From the NCBI GenBank assembly GCA_004794655.1, contig SMMW01000534.1, positions 2,962,501 to 3,026,500 on the forward strand: 64,000 nt of DNA, in the 5' to 3' direction. The DNA is from Marisa cornuarietis (Eukaryota; Mollusca; Gastropoda; Architaenioglossa; Ampullariidae). Position 1 is the first letter of the stretch. Every line of letters starts with the position of its first letter. A model generated the notes under the pieces. The model did no database searches. It was given only the letters and a program-made list of their open reading frames with translations, and was not told the origin of the DNA. A program made the translations under genes and the position numbers. Of this stretch, positions 47,031-58,829 are shown one piece after another.

Positions 47031-50000
47031 GGCAGCAAACAAGATCCAAGCAGGTTTGACACAACGTCTGGGGGAAAGTTTGTTGTGCGGTCACGTGGCT
47101 GCTTCTCGTGTGTCCACGTAGACAAGTTCGTGGTGTGTCCGAGCGCTAACTCGTGACGTAGGGGTGGGGGGGGTCATTTGCCGGCCTGTCACACCAGTTG
47201 TCTCCTCTTCCTCTCTGTTCTCGGGCTCAGAACTGCAGGCCACACTCGCCTCATCCATGGCCTCTGAGTTTGGACGAATGCATTTAGGAAACTAAAAGTG
47301 AAGAGTGAAGACTATGGGTTTGATGACATCCCAAACAAAGTATGGCGGCCATTTTGTACCGTCCTACGAGTTGTCTTTTAGACACGACTGTAAGGATCAT
47401 CTGTCATTAAGTCCAGCTTGGATTTCTCTTGCCTTTCCTTTCAAATACAACAAGGAACGAATTGAAGAAAGAGAGAGAGGAGGTGATGTTAGAGAAGAAG
47501 AGGAGAAAGCGATGGATTAATAATTAGAGGAAATGCAAGGAGAGAATATGAGAAGACATGATAAGGAGGAAGACGCTGGAATGATGGGATAGGGAGGTAA
47601 AGAGAGAGGGGGAGGGGAGAGACACACGGTTTTGATTCTGTCGCAAACAAGCGTCTGTTTACAGCAACCGCAGCTGTGCACGCGGAGTCATCTCCTCTAA
47701 CAGGTACAGACACGCGGAGGCAGCAGTGACAATGATCAGTGGCAGCTTTAAAAAGGAAAACAAAGCCGGAACAATTAGCTTGCCACGTCACATGCTTGCA
47801 GCCCTTTCCCCTTCAAAAGTGAAGGATTGATGAGGCAGGAAGGAAGAAGGAAGCAGTCCTCTATCTGATCTGATGTCCTCTCTTTCTCCTTCGACCACCT
47901 CTGCCATCTTTCTTCTTCATGGCATTTTACCTTCTTGATCACCTGATCTGTAAACACACTGCTTCCCCTCACCTGATCTGCAAAAGCCAACAATCTCTAG
48001 CAGCAGGGGAGACAAGCCGACTGCTGCAGCAAGTCTTCACGTGCTGCCAACGCGCGCGCGACGATGCGTTTTTCAGGGAATCAAAACCCCGTTCAGGACT
48101 CCTCGATAGCGCGGTGGGTGAGCTGCAACTGCAGGGTTGGCGGCGATGTTCGTGTGCACCATGAGTCTTCAGACTGTAGGCTTCTGCAGTGGAGTCGGTC
48201 TGCTCTCAGCTGGGGCTGTACGTGTGTGGGTGGGGAAGGGTGGCTATGTCCTTGTCTGGGTGGGGGGAGGACGAGGACGGGGACGTAGTGACGTGCTGTG
48301 CATCCGGGCCCTTAGCGACAAGCCAAAAAAAAATATATATATAAAAGGTTGCTGTTGCTAACTCGCTCGTTAAGTAAGATAATCAAATTAATAAATAGAG
48401 CAGTTGACAGATGAAGGAACAGATAAATCGAAAGGACAAGAAAAATGAACAAGAGAGATTGAGAGAGTAATTTAAAAAGAAAAAAAAATATTGCCAGGGA
48501 AGTGAATGGCGGGGATGAGGGTGGGGATGGTTGGGAGAATAACGGGGAGAGAAATAAAGTAATTTCGCCTCCTTTTTAGTGCCCGTAATCTAAGCTTCCC
48601 ACCGCCACACAGATTGTCTTATCTCGTGCAATTATTACTGGTGACGATGATCCAGTGTTGGGCCCAGACACGTTCGGTTGTCATCAGCAAGGGTAGCGGG
48701 TGGCCACGGCTCGTGCAGGTATGTACATGCGCTCTCATGTTGGCGGCGCCATCCCGGGTGACCTTTCTCTGCCGGTGGTCCGTCTGGCAGGTGTTTAGAG
48801 GGTTGCCCGTGGAAACAGAGATGCAGTCGATACCCGCTGCCAGAGCATCGTTCACTTCCGTCAGGTGAGGTGCACGCCGTTACCTGCCATGTGGAGTTTA
48901 AATGGTCGGAGGGCCGAGCGGACACTGCGGCAGCGTTTAGAGATATCGTGCGGGCAAACACGAACACACCCGCGAGCAAACACACCCACGGACACAGCAA
49001 CCACACAGGTAAAGTCAGCAGAGACAAGCATACAATCAAGTGGGCACTAACTTTTTTTTTTTTTGTCTAGATCACACACACACACACACACTTTTTTCTC
49101 TCTCTCTCTCTCTCTCGCTCTCACACACACACACACACACCACCACTCCCATTATCATTACACAACGAGTTAACGGTTTTGTTCATGTCCCGGTATCGCT
49201 ATATTCACTTCAACTTTGGACTGAATGTTGTAGCACGGTGACAAAAACTCTGACATCGGAGGTTTTCCTAACGAACCAACCAAAAACAAACAAACAAACA
49301 AACAAACAAAATATACCGGGGTTGTGAAACAGAAGAAAATATTTTTCGAGCGTCTTCACTAGGACTTAACGACCTCGAGATAAGAGACCTCCGCTACTCA
49401 GTCGATGCACCGGAGGAAATTATGGGGGAAATAACTGTCGTTTGACCTTTGAACTCAATACGTTGACGTGACAGACTCCAGTGGCTGCACTCAGATCAAG
49501 GGCAGATAATGCGAGGCTATATTTCACTGCAGGTTACAAGTTTACCCGTAAAATAGATCATCGACAACCAGGACCTTGTGTGCGTGCGTGTGTGTGTGAG
49601 AGAGAGAAAGAGAGAGAGAGTGGAAGAGAGGTATGTAGTATCCTGCATTTAATGTTTTTGCTTTGTGTTTGTATTTAGCTTTATGTGTTTTATGTGTTTG
49701 TGTATTTTTCGTGCAGGCACGTGTGTGTGTGTGTGTGTTACTTCTTTTGTCAAATAAAAAAAAAATAAAAAATAAAATAAGACGCTGAAGTGTTTTGAAA
49801 ATGTTTGGGCAGGTTGACAGACCACCTCCTGAGCAATATTTTCTGTTTACAGCTTTTGGTTTTGTTTGACTCGACTTGTAGTTTCTGTCACAATCTCCTC
49901 CCTCCCTCCCTCCCTCCTTCCTTTTCTCATCCTTGAGTGTGGCCTGTGTGTGATCATATCTCCTTGTCCTGCTGATAAGTATTCAGTGTAAGTAAAGTGT

Positions 50001-50079
50001 TATCTCGCCGAGAAGTGTTTTTAACACACTTCTCAAACATTATTTTTTAAGCAAGACTTAGCCGAACGCACGAGGTCGT

Positions 50080-50124
50080 TCGCGCGCGCGCGTTACGTGT
50101 GTGTGTGTGCGCGCGCGCGCGCGG
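50080..50124. repeat. Alternating CG/TG tract (Z-DNA-prone)
   Basis: CGCGCGCGCGCG, a TTA interruption, then about 28 bases of strict pyrimidine-purine alternation (CGTGTG... into CGCGCG...). Alternating CG is the strongest Z-forming sequence known; formation here is inferred. Confidence 0.85.
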
Positions 50125-50837
50125 GCCTCTCTGTTTGTGTGTGTGGGGGGGGTTCTTCGTTCTTTCGTTTTAGCGTAGTTTGATTGTTAATTAATCTTTC
50201 TTTCCCACCTAAGAAATGCAGAGCTTTCGATATTTTTATCCCATGGATCTCACAGCTGTGACTGTCAACATCACGTGTATGCCCTATCCTGACCGAGGAT
50301 CCTGCTCAGCCTTGCCATCGTGCGCACGCACCCACGCACCCTCCCTCCCTCCCGCCATCAAACGGCGCAGGCGATGATGACGCCCTGTCCTCGGTGACCC
50401 CGCCAATGACATCATCTGAACGCGGACACGTGACCGCTGAGTGTTGACAGGAGCAGGAGGGACAGAGTGCGGAGGTGCCAGGAGGGTAAGGGGGTGTGCA
50501 GGAGGAAGGCAAGCGGAGGAAGGAAAGGGAACGATTTTGGGTTACAACTCGGTTTTTTTTTTCTTTTTTCTTTTTAAGGACATGCTACGTGTAAGGAAGG
50601 CAAACTCCAACACCACCAGCCCCAGCTGCTGTTGATGTCTTTACTGCAGTTACTGCTGCTAGTAAATACTCCCGCCGCCATCTTTATTCCTCTCGTCTCC
50701 TCATTCATGTTGCTTTTTAAGAAACTGGTTTTTTTTATATTATTCCACTCGAAAATGTAGCATCCAAATCAACGGGAGGTATGAAGGGTTGTCGTTATCT
50801 TCTGAAACTAATAACAAGGCACTTGAGAAAAAACATC

Positions 50838-50884
50838 ACACACACACACTTACATATACACACACACAATCTCTCTATCCCTCA

Positions 50885-50917
<33 letters not shown>

Positions 50918-50950
50918 TTACACACACACAAACAATCTCTCTATCCCTCA

Positions 50951-50985
<35 letters not shown>
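50838..50985. repeat. Tandem duplication of a ~70-bp CA/CT-rich unit
   Basis: The motif CAATCTCTCTATCCCTCACT with flanking CA and CT runs and ACTTACA spacers appears twice in a row, so a compound microsatellite has itself been duplicated. Confidence 0.85.
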
Positions 50986-52568
50986 TTTAATCCCGGTGTC
51001 ACATAATGCTCTCGACACTTCAAATCCATACATGGCCATAGAATATAGAGTTCTAATTGTAATTATAAGCCTGTCTACAATTAAAATTATTTTGCATGTC
51101 ATTTTGTGAATTAATATCAACTAGTTTACGACATCTCAGGGAGAGAAAGTGGAGCAGCAGTTTTTTCTGCTCTTCAAAACTCTCCTTTTTTCTTCTTTTT
51201 CTGTTTTTTTCTGTCTCCATGTTCGTCCCTCTCTCACGGTCTTCCCCCTTCTTACACGCCTTGGGCTGTTCTTCAAGAATGGAATGACAGCGGAATGCTG
51301 GGGAAGTCGGTTTCCCATGGGAAAAAGGCAGCAAACGATTGCATAACGAGTCTTTGAGAGCCGTCACCCCAAGCAGGCGAGGCAGGTCTGTTGTTGTAAA
51401 ACCACCGACGCCGGCCAGAGTCTGTTGTGTGGAGACCTCCGGTTTCATCTGAGAGACAGAGAGGCCTGCTAGCCTTGTATGCTGATGTTTCTGGGTTGGC
51501 AGCTCCTGGCTGCAGGCGTTGAAACTCTGTTTGTCGTATTCCGAGTCCGGTGCTCAAATTTTTCGAGTACACTACTATTACCATCACCAGCATCAGTATT
51601 GTCCTCTTCCTCCTCCTCTACTTACTTTTCTGAGTTAAGACATCCTTATTGATCTTTTGTACCGAAAATCAGCTTCAGAGTCGCTCTCTATTCTTTTCGA
51701 TTTTTTTTCTTTCGTTTCCAATCTCTTTCTTTCGTTATTACTGTCATTTTTAGTTTCAGTTTTCACATTTCTGGGTCATTTCGTGTAAAACAAAGTTTTA
51801 TTGTTGTATCTTACAAATTACTTGCTTTCCGTTTTGACATTTGTGAGTCAGATCCTCTTGCCACTGTCTGAGCCGAATGGAAGCGGTCCTGATTTACTTA
51901 CTTTTTCCCACCATAGTCGTCATCCGCTTGATGAAGTGTAGCGAGGCGATTGGTGGATTCCTTTCTTCCCGGATACAACTTTTATTTGAGACGAATGACG
52001 AGCAGACTCCCCACCCAAAAGAGCCTTCATTCACTTGAAAGACGACTGTTTCGGGAATTGGTGGTAAATGAACAATGGGTCCACATTGCAGGTGACCTTC
52101 GTTCAGTTGAAACTAATGGAAACTCCCCCCTCCCCCGTTTGTCAAGATTCATGTTTAGGAGGAGCTTACTTTATATCTACGGAAAGGTCAGAGGCTACGT
52201 TTGGTTGATGCTTGCCTATTTTTTTAAGTTTATTTTGCCTTCTAATGTAAGACGCTTCTGGCGAAAGAAAAAAATTCAGAGTATATTGCGAGGGATGTCT
52301 ACTGAGTACAGAAAACGAGGACAACGTGGTCATGTGAGAGTGTGCTGAAAGAGGGGGAATTGGGGGGAGTAGGGGGAGCGAACAAAACGCAGAGGGGAGG
52401 CTGGCACCATTGCCATTTTCATATACCCCTTCACTGCAAACACCCACCGGAGTCTCTTACCTCCCCAGGTCCCACCCTGTCTTTGATTCGCTCCATGTGA
52501 ATGTACTGTACGCTGACAGTCTTCCGGGAGATGAAACATCACACCGGTGACACCAAGTAGTAGAGCTA

Positions 52569-52618
52569 GGAGATATATATATATATACATATATATATGT
52601 GTGTATAGAGTATATATA

Positions 52619-52682
<64 letters not shown>
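52569..52682. repeat. Compound (AT)n-(GT)n microsatellite
   Basis: Imperfect AT/TATG runs up to 52619 precede about 31 GT units (52621-52682). Confidence 0.95.
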
Positions 52683-52685
<3 letters not shown>

Positions 52686-54189
52686 ATCACCGGGTTGAGC
52701 CATATACAACTGACCACATGACCAAGCGTTGACTGGTCAACTAGCGGATGGAGGGAGCGCATTCCAAAAGTGACACCCAGGACAAGTTTAATTATAAAAA
52801 CAGAGGGAACACGTGGCTCACATTTTCGTGATCCCCTTTTTTCATTCGGGAGGGACCCAGTCCTGATTACATATGTATAATGTACAGCTAGTGTATGTTA
52901 TAAAAAATATGAGATAGCAAACACAGAACCAGGACCGGTATTTATTGCTTGAAGTCGCAAAGTACTGATTTTCCCAGTTGCTTCACCCCGAAATGTCACG
53001 GGTAAGTCTGGCATCTTATACAGTTGGATGGTCGAGGGGCGAATTCTCCAGAAAATATTGGTGGAGGATCAAAAGTGTTCAAGCAAGTTCGAGTCCCGAG
53101 GTACCACTAGTTTTATACAACATACAGATGTTATACGATTGTTGCAAACATGTTTAGTAATTTTTTTTTTTAAGTAATTGTTAGCACTACTTTTGACACC
53201 ACAGAAGGTCGCAGCCAATGAGAGAGCTTCTAGCAGTCTGGTTGCTCAAACAGCAAGCCGACATTTGTCGTCCCTGCAATGGTCAAAGTCACGTGTCACG
53301 TGAGCAGGAAAGAGTTTTTCGCTCATATTTTGTGAAATCGTCTGAAAATAACTTTGCAGCGTGGTTATCCTGTGAGCAATTTCTAAAGAAAACAATTCAA
53401 GTCGAAAACTGCATCACTATTATGTAACTAAAGTTGTAAGGAAACTTGTGAAGTTAGAGTGTGATCAACATGGGGCAGACAATGGCGGATGTGGTTGTTG
53501 TCTGAGATTTGCAGGCACGTGTAGGCAGTCAGCAGTCCATTAGAAGTAAAAGCTCCCGGGTGGGTCCCGTTCTCACAGTGAGACAAGTTTAACGAGACAA
53601 GGAGAGGGGGAGAGATGGAGGGGGATATTATTAGCTGCTAGATCAGAGGTCCAGTGGGAAGGCGACAAAATCTAACCCACCATTTCTACCCCCACACACA
53701 CTCTCTCTCTCTCTCTCAAAACTTTCAGCCCTTGTCCTGAACAATGCACGTACTGAACCCTGACCTTCAAGAAGACTGTTTCAGTTTCCTTTAGCGGAAC
53801 TCTTGACACGTGCCATACAGTCTAAATACATATGCTGAAGGGGTTTCATTTTGGTACTTGCAGCACAGTAGATGTATACCGAGTCATTTTATCCGGCAGG
53901 TACACTGATGGATACTCAGAAAATAACCTATTCTTTCATTTCACTTTCTTTCCCCATTCATGTCTTCATTCGTCTAAATACCACGAAGCTTTTTGTTTGT
54001 TTGTTTGTTTGTTTGTTTGTTTGTTGTTGTTTTGGAGGGGGTGGCAAATGGAAACAGCTCCGTGACAGGTTTTAGTTTCAGTGTTTCACACTGTTTTTTG
54101 ACTTGACCATCTGATTCATTTCAACACTGACTGACCTGTGAACCTGAGCGTGTCATAAACTTTTGCGAAAAAGTCTTCAAATGTTTAAG

Positions 54190-54350
54190 TTGGGGAAGGG
54201 CACAGAGGTTAAAACACTCGCTTGGCCCCACTGCAGTGAGAGGCTCTCGGTTCAGATCTCGTCTCGGGACACTTTCTGCATGTGACACCCGTTTGTAGGG
54301 CTGGACGTCGGGGGCTTTCTCCGGGTACTTCGGTTTCCGCCCCACTTCCC
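54190..54350 (+). mobile_element. tRNA-derived SINE, type B, near full length
   Basis: The head is GGCACAGAGGTTAAAACACTCG, split in the genome only by substitutions, followed by CTCGGTTCAGATCTCGTCTC, the core GGGACACTTTCTGCATGTGA, then CCGTTTGTAGGGCTGGACGT and the tail CTCCGGGTACTTCGGTTTCC. It is the best type B copy for building a consensus. Confidence 0.87.
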
Positions 54351-55576
54351 TCTTATCTCCCCACTTAGTGTGAAATCACTGTAGGTGGAAGCACTTTCCT
54401 GCTAAGCCATCAGCCATGGAAGTGCAAAGGTCTACGTTCTTCACAGGCTTGCGCGTGCTGCTGAGAAAAATAAGTCCCTTCTCCCCCCCCCAACCCTTAA
54501 AACACTCCGATATTCATCTGTTATCACTGTCTTTTCTAGAAGGTTAGTTCACATGTGTACATCACATGTAGCGCACGCCTGTCGTATCACTCAGCAGTGA
54601 AAAGTAAACCAACTCTGCTTTGGTGTGTCACTAAATATCTGTGTGTCGGTGAAATACTACTGGTGGATAAACACACTTGAACCAAAGAAAACACTTCACG
54701 ATAGTGTGTCCTACTGTAAGCTGTGGACAATTCGGTGGCAACACGGATCTACATAGACACATGGATAGCCAGCTTCCTCCTTCTCTCTTGTTCTAAGAAG
54801 CCGTTAGTCCCGAGGAAGATAAAGTCTTGGCGCCCGGTAACAGAGATGGTGGTTAGAAGAAGAACCAAACAATAGGATATTTTTTTAGGTGGAGGGGGGA
54901 AAGATATTTGACAGAAAGCTTGTTTCTGTTGAAAGTAAAAAAATAAAATCAGATCGACTATGATTGGTGTCATGCAGCTCAGCCACTGAGCACCACCGTT
55001 GAGCCCCACAACGACAGTCAGCGATCCAGTCACTGTTGTAGCTCCATGAGAGCCAGTAAACAGCAGCAGAGACATCTTCACATAAGGTCAAGGCAACTCT
55101 GAGGTTACAAGTTCGGCCGTACAGATCCTGCCTCAGGGTCCCTGTTGAGAGGTGCTTCGCATTCTCAGAATCCAGTGCTGCGAGCCAGACCGAGGCTAAT
55201 TAGAAGCGAGGTTAATTTGTCCGAGGCTCCTGCCGTGGGTTTTACAGCCGCGTCGCTGCAGCCTAACACTGGGCTCTTGCTTCGAGGGAAAAGCGAGTAA
55301 AAGGGGAAGATGGACTTAAATGATATATGCTTATGTTCTGAATCAATTTCGGGGTACAAATGAGTCATTTAATTATATAGCGTTTAAAAACACTGCTTCA
55401 GGCTGACTGACGAAGGTCGCCATGTTTATGAATTCTTCCTAAAAACGAAACAAATTAACTCTAAGGTGTGGGGTAGGGAGCGATGCTGCGATGCTATTAG
55501 CAGTTATGCCGATGGTTGGTTTGGTCAGAAAATGCGTCCACACTATGGGGGGGTGAGGGAACGGAGGGGAGGGGAG
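54351..55576. other. Non-coding stretch, no gene seen
   Basis: Minus frames of up to 110 codons (55081-54749) have mixed composition without domains. No repeat was recognised. Confidence 0.5.
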
Positions 55577-55705
55577 GAACCCGGGGGAAAAAAACCAGGA
55601 CGGCCTGCAAACAGGTGTCACATACAGAGAGTGTCCCGAGACGAGATCTGAACCGAGGGCTTCTCACTGCAGTGGTGATTTAACCACTACACTACCGGGC
55701 GCCCC
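55577..55705 (-). mobile_element. tRNA-derived SINE, type B
   Basis: The minus strand reads GGGCGCCCGGTAGTGTAGTG, TTAAATCACCACTGCAGTG, CTCGGTTCAGATCTCGTCTC, GGGACACTCTCTGTATGTGA, then CCTGTTTGCAGGCCGTCC and a CCCCCGGGTTCC tail. The outermost 5' bases (GGGCGCCC) match the deleted copy at 25.9 kb and probably mark the true start of type B. Confidence 0.85.
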
Positions 55706-57436
55706 TAAGTTTTGTCGACCTCAGTTTATGGCTGGCAATCCGCGAGAAGACCACAAAGCCAGCAAATTGCGCAAAGGCACAGCTTACCAGAAATGTAAAC
55801 AGACTTGTTTTGGTTGTGTGGTACCCTTGAGAAAGCAGGATACATGAGGGTCTCTGGATTGGTTTGTGTGTGAGAATCTGCAAATAATTCGACTGGCATG
55901 ATAGCCCACCTCAACGGTTTATTCAGTTTTTAATGACATTCTTCTGTTGGTTTTGTTTTTTGTTGTTTGTTTGTTTGTTTGTTTGTTTGTTTGTTTGTTT
56001 GTTTGTTTAACACCCAGACATCGTTGGGCACGACAAATTCTTTGACAAAAATTTCTGTATTGAGTGGCTATATTGAAACTGTATACTTTTATAACCTTAT
56101 TATTTTCTGTCACACCAATATTAGCTCATTCACTGAACTTTTCATCATTGTGCCATGGTTCCATGGTGTTAGAACTTTTCACTGATCCACCAGTTTGGGC
56201 AAACGTTTGGGAACATTCTCGACTGACTTCAACAGTAACTTAGGTGGTTGTTAGCCAGAACATGTCGAATGCGATCCTCTCAGATGAGCCAGACTTTTTC
56301 TCCCCCTCTCCCCTGATAGGGAAAAGTCAAATTATCCACCAAGTCACAGACTGAACTGTGTGACTAACTGCCCCAACCCAAATTCCAACTAAAAATAAGT
56401 GTTTTAAACTGCAGCACACCATATGGAAACTCTATTCTCATCACATATGGACGTGCGTACACGCTCACACACAACCAACAAATACCAAAAAAGTGAGGTT
56501 TAAAAAATATAAATTCTTGTTCGAAACTAAGCTTCCAACCTGCCTGGCTTGTTCACTTCACAAATATTTTCTCTATCCTCCGCGTGTTTTTCACTCACCT
56601 GACGCCGCCACAAACGGCTAAGCTCTTGACACTCACCTTCTCACAGCAACTCCACGTGCAGACTCTCCTCCCTCCCCTTCACAGGCAAATTCCTCCATTT
56701 CCTGCTAAGTGACTATCTCCTCTTGACCCGCAGTCTGGGCATGGGGGAGGATGGGAGGGACTCTCAGGGGTCAGATGGCTGATGATGGTCTTCCCTGTGT
56801 GTTTGTGTGTGTGTATATATATATATACCTGATGACAATGGAGGAACCCAGGCAGGGCTAAACTCTTCTAATTATGCTTTGGCTGGAAACGAGTTCATCA
56901 GCGCCAGGCTGACTGTGTTATTAGGCGTTTCAGCATGATTTTGAAAGGGATATGAGTCATATGACATAATTAGACGCCATTTTGGTAGTTCATCTCTAGA
57001 AAATATATAATGCACATGCTAATCAAGTTTTAGTGCAAGAACCCAAGACCTTGGTACTACAAAGTCGTAAAAAATATGGTAAGAAGTATCAAGACACATT
57101 ACAATTTTGAATAGTAAGCCGCATCACTAGAAATCTAGTCGCAGCATAGTGCCTCGTGCTATCTCGTCAATAAGCATACCCTGTAATGTCGGTAGGTTAT
57201 GACTGTATGAACTCCCTCTACATGGCTAATGACTATTTTAAGTGGAGATCTGTGGAGAGTGAGGTCACCTCGCCTAACTTGAGAGGGTCACTGCTCTCCT
57301 TCACCTTTGTCTTTACCTGTTGATCTGTATCTTGTTTTGCATCTTACATTGATCTGTGAATCTGTTATGCCATTTGCTGTGTTTCTGGATTGATTTCTGT
57401 CTGCGCCCCTTTTTGTCTTTTTCTGGAACATTTTAT
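55706..57436. other. Non-coding stretch with a (GTTT)n tract
   Basis: (GTTT)n at about 55964-56008 runs into AACACCCAGACATCG, the same 'tetranucleotide then A(A)CGCC/ACACCC' style as the TTAG tract at 22.7 kb. GT/TA runs lie at 56797-56828. No gene was seen. Confidence 0.5.
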
Positions 57437-57452
57437 TTCTACAGCCACATTG

Positions 57453-57591
57453 GCTGTCCTGGGCTCAGGTCTCGTCTCGGGCACGCTGTTCTTTTTCTGC
57501 ATGTGGCATATGTTTACAGGTCTGGCTGCCTTGCTGTGATATAGCCTTAGTTGCCGGCTCGGTGTAAAACACCAATTCCTCCCTCCCCCAC
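57453..57591 (+). mobile_element. tRNA-derived SINE, type A, 5'-truncated, with 16-bp target duplication
   Basis: The element starts inside the B-box side (GCTGTCCTGGGCTCAGGTCT), carries the core GGCACGCTGTTCTTTTTCTGC and TGTTTACAGGTCTGGCTGCC, and ends with GTAAAACACCAA and a C-rich tail. TTCTACAGCCACATTG occurs exactly on both sides (57437-57452 and 57592-57607). That is the signature of target-primed reverse transcription, with 5' truncation. Confidence 0.93.
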
Positions 57592-57865
57592 TTCTACAGC
57601 CACATTGATGCCATCTTGCCAGTACTTAAGAGTTCAGCTCTGGATTTTTAAGTTGAGCTGTCAAGGCAAATTTCCTGCGTAGTATAGGAAGGTCTGATAT
57701 TACTGACATTGTGCATGTCTAGGAAGCTTACAATGACCTTTATCGTGATGCTAAAACAAGATATTTGTGTTAATGTAACAATATTTCTGTCGGCAAATGA
57801 TCGAGCTCTTTACTTTGATACCAGCTTTTATCATTATCATTATTATGTCTTTTTATATTTTTTTG

Positions 57866-57912
57866 TAAAGCACTTTGAGCCAGCTTTTGATGATAGGGTA
57901 AGGCACTATATT
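57866..57912 (+). mobile_element. Possible SINE/LINE 3' tail
   Basis: GTAAAGCACTTTGAGCCAGC followed by GGCACTATATTAATAAGC resembles the AAGCGCT...GCGCTATATAAAT tail of invertebrate retroposons, and the segment at 19.94 kb. No head was recognised. Confidence 0.4.
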
Positions 57913-57994
57913 AATAAGCATATGCCTTCGTGTGTGTGTGTGTGTGTGTGTTGAATCAAAAAACAAAACTTTTCAATCTTGGAAGTTATCAAGC

Positions 57995-58000
57995 TTTATT
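57995..58000 (-). terminator. Candidate poly(A) signal AATAAA
   Basis: AATAAA on the minus strand is followed about 30-40 bases later by TTTTGTTTTTTG. It is the canonical hexamer with a U/GU-rich downstream element. Other AATAAA motifs occur by chance in this AT-rich region, so confidence is limited. Confidence 0.35.
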
Positions 58001-58639
58001 ACATAAGTTTGTAATTCTTATTGATAGGTATCTCTGCTTAGTGAAGATAATACAATTGTAACCAACTAAGGGCTATCATCCAAGGCTTATATTCACGTGG
58101 CATTTTTACCCACATTAGCCTATCAATGCTAGGCAGATCATGAACCCAGTATTCACGGACTTGGGGTAGGACTAACCAAATTGTTATACAAGCTGGTTTA
58201 TTGGAAGTCTCCCATTCTGGTAACTTTCTAAATACCAAGGAGATCATATCTTAAACCTAAAGGAACACAGATTTTTTCTTCAGGTCTTACAAATGAACTG
58301 AACAGATATAATAGTATAGAACCAATTGCTACATACTACTGAATATTCTGTGAATAACAGACACTATAAAAGAAAGAAACTAAATATCATTATTGACATA
58401 GCGATGTTCATTTTTTCCATTGGTCGTTTCCAAATGAAAAGATCTTTGTTGTCAAATACATTACTTGAGGATAGTCTTTTGGCTGGAATGAATAAATTTG
58501 ACTGACTTCTTGCTTAAATTTTGATTTTTTACAAAATGTTTCTTGTTTTAGCTGTTCTCATGCCCCCTTTTACTAAACCATGAGTAGTGGCAATCTTTTT
58601 GAGAAATGCCTAGTAAGCCAATAAGTTAAGTAACTTCAC

Positions 58640-58829
58640 TTGGTGGCAGCCCAATGGTGCAATAGCGCCTGTCACCAATACAGTGAAGGTTGGATGTCTT
58701 AGGCTCAGCTCTCATCTCAGGCACACTGTTCTTTCTCTGCATGTGGCATCTGTTTACAAGGCTGGCTGCCTAGCCTCGATATAGCCTTAATTGCTGGCTC
58801 AGCGTTAAACACCAATACCCCCGCCCCCT
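58640..58829 (+). mobile_element. tRNA-derived SINE, type A, longest copy
   Basis: The head is TGGTGGCAGCCCAATGGTGC with AATAGCGCCTGTCACC, followed by TTAGGCTCAGCTCTCATCTC, the core AGGCACACTGTTCTTTCTCTGC (within 58708-58740), TGTTTACAAGGCTGGCTGCC, then CTGGCTCAGCGTTAAACACC and a C-rich end. At about 190 bp it is the most complete type A copy. The B-box has decayed, so it is not expected to be transcribed. Confidence 0.88.

Larger units (their letters stand above)
47036..54189. other. Long non-coding stretch, microsatellites, one exon-like segment
   Basis: This interval contains a GC-richer part with many open frames (48.6-49.05 kb), an (AAAC)n run (49283-49311), the CG/TG alternating tract at 50080-50124, a duplicated CA/CT unit (50838-50985), AT and GT runs (52569-52682), and a (TTTG)n run (53992-54026). 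A 132-codon plus frame (51950-52348) is not recognisable. No gene could be identified. Confidence 0.5.

Noticed and set aside
48635..49039. 134-codon minus frame with CSGSGYRLHLCFHG, faintly like a hydrolase oxyanion-hole region
   Set aside because: The resemblance is limited to a few residues, the following sequence does not match, and the opposite strand is equally open.
58038..58247. 69-codon tryptophan-containing minus-strand ORF just upstream of the AATAAA
   Set aside because: Too short and not recognisable; more likely part of the putative 3' UTR.
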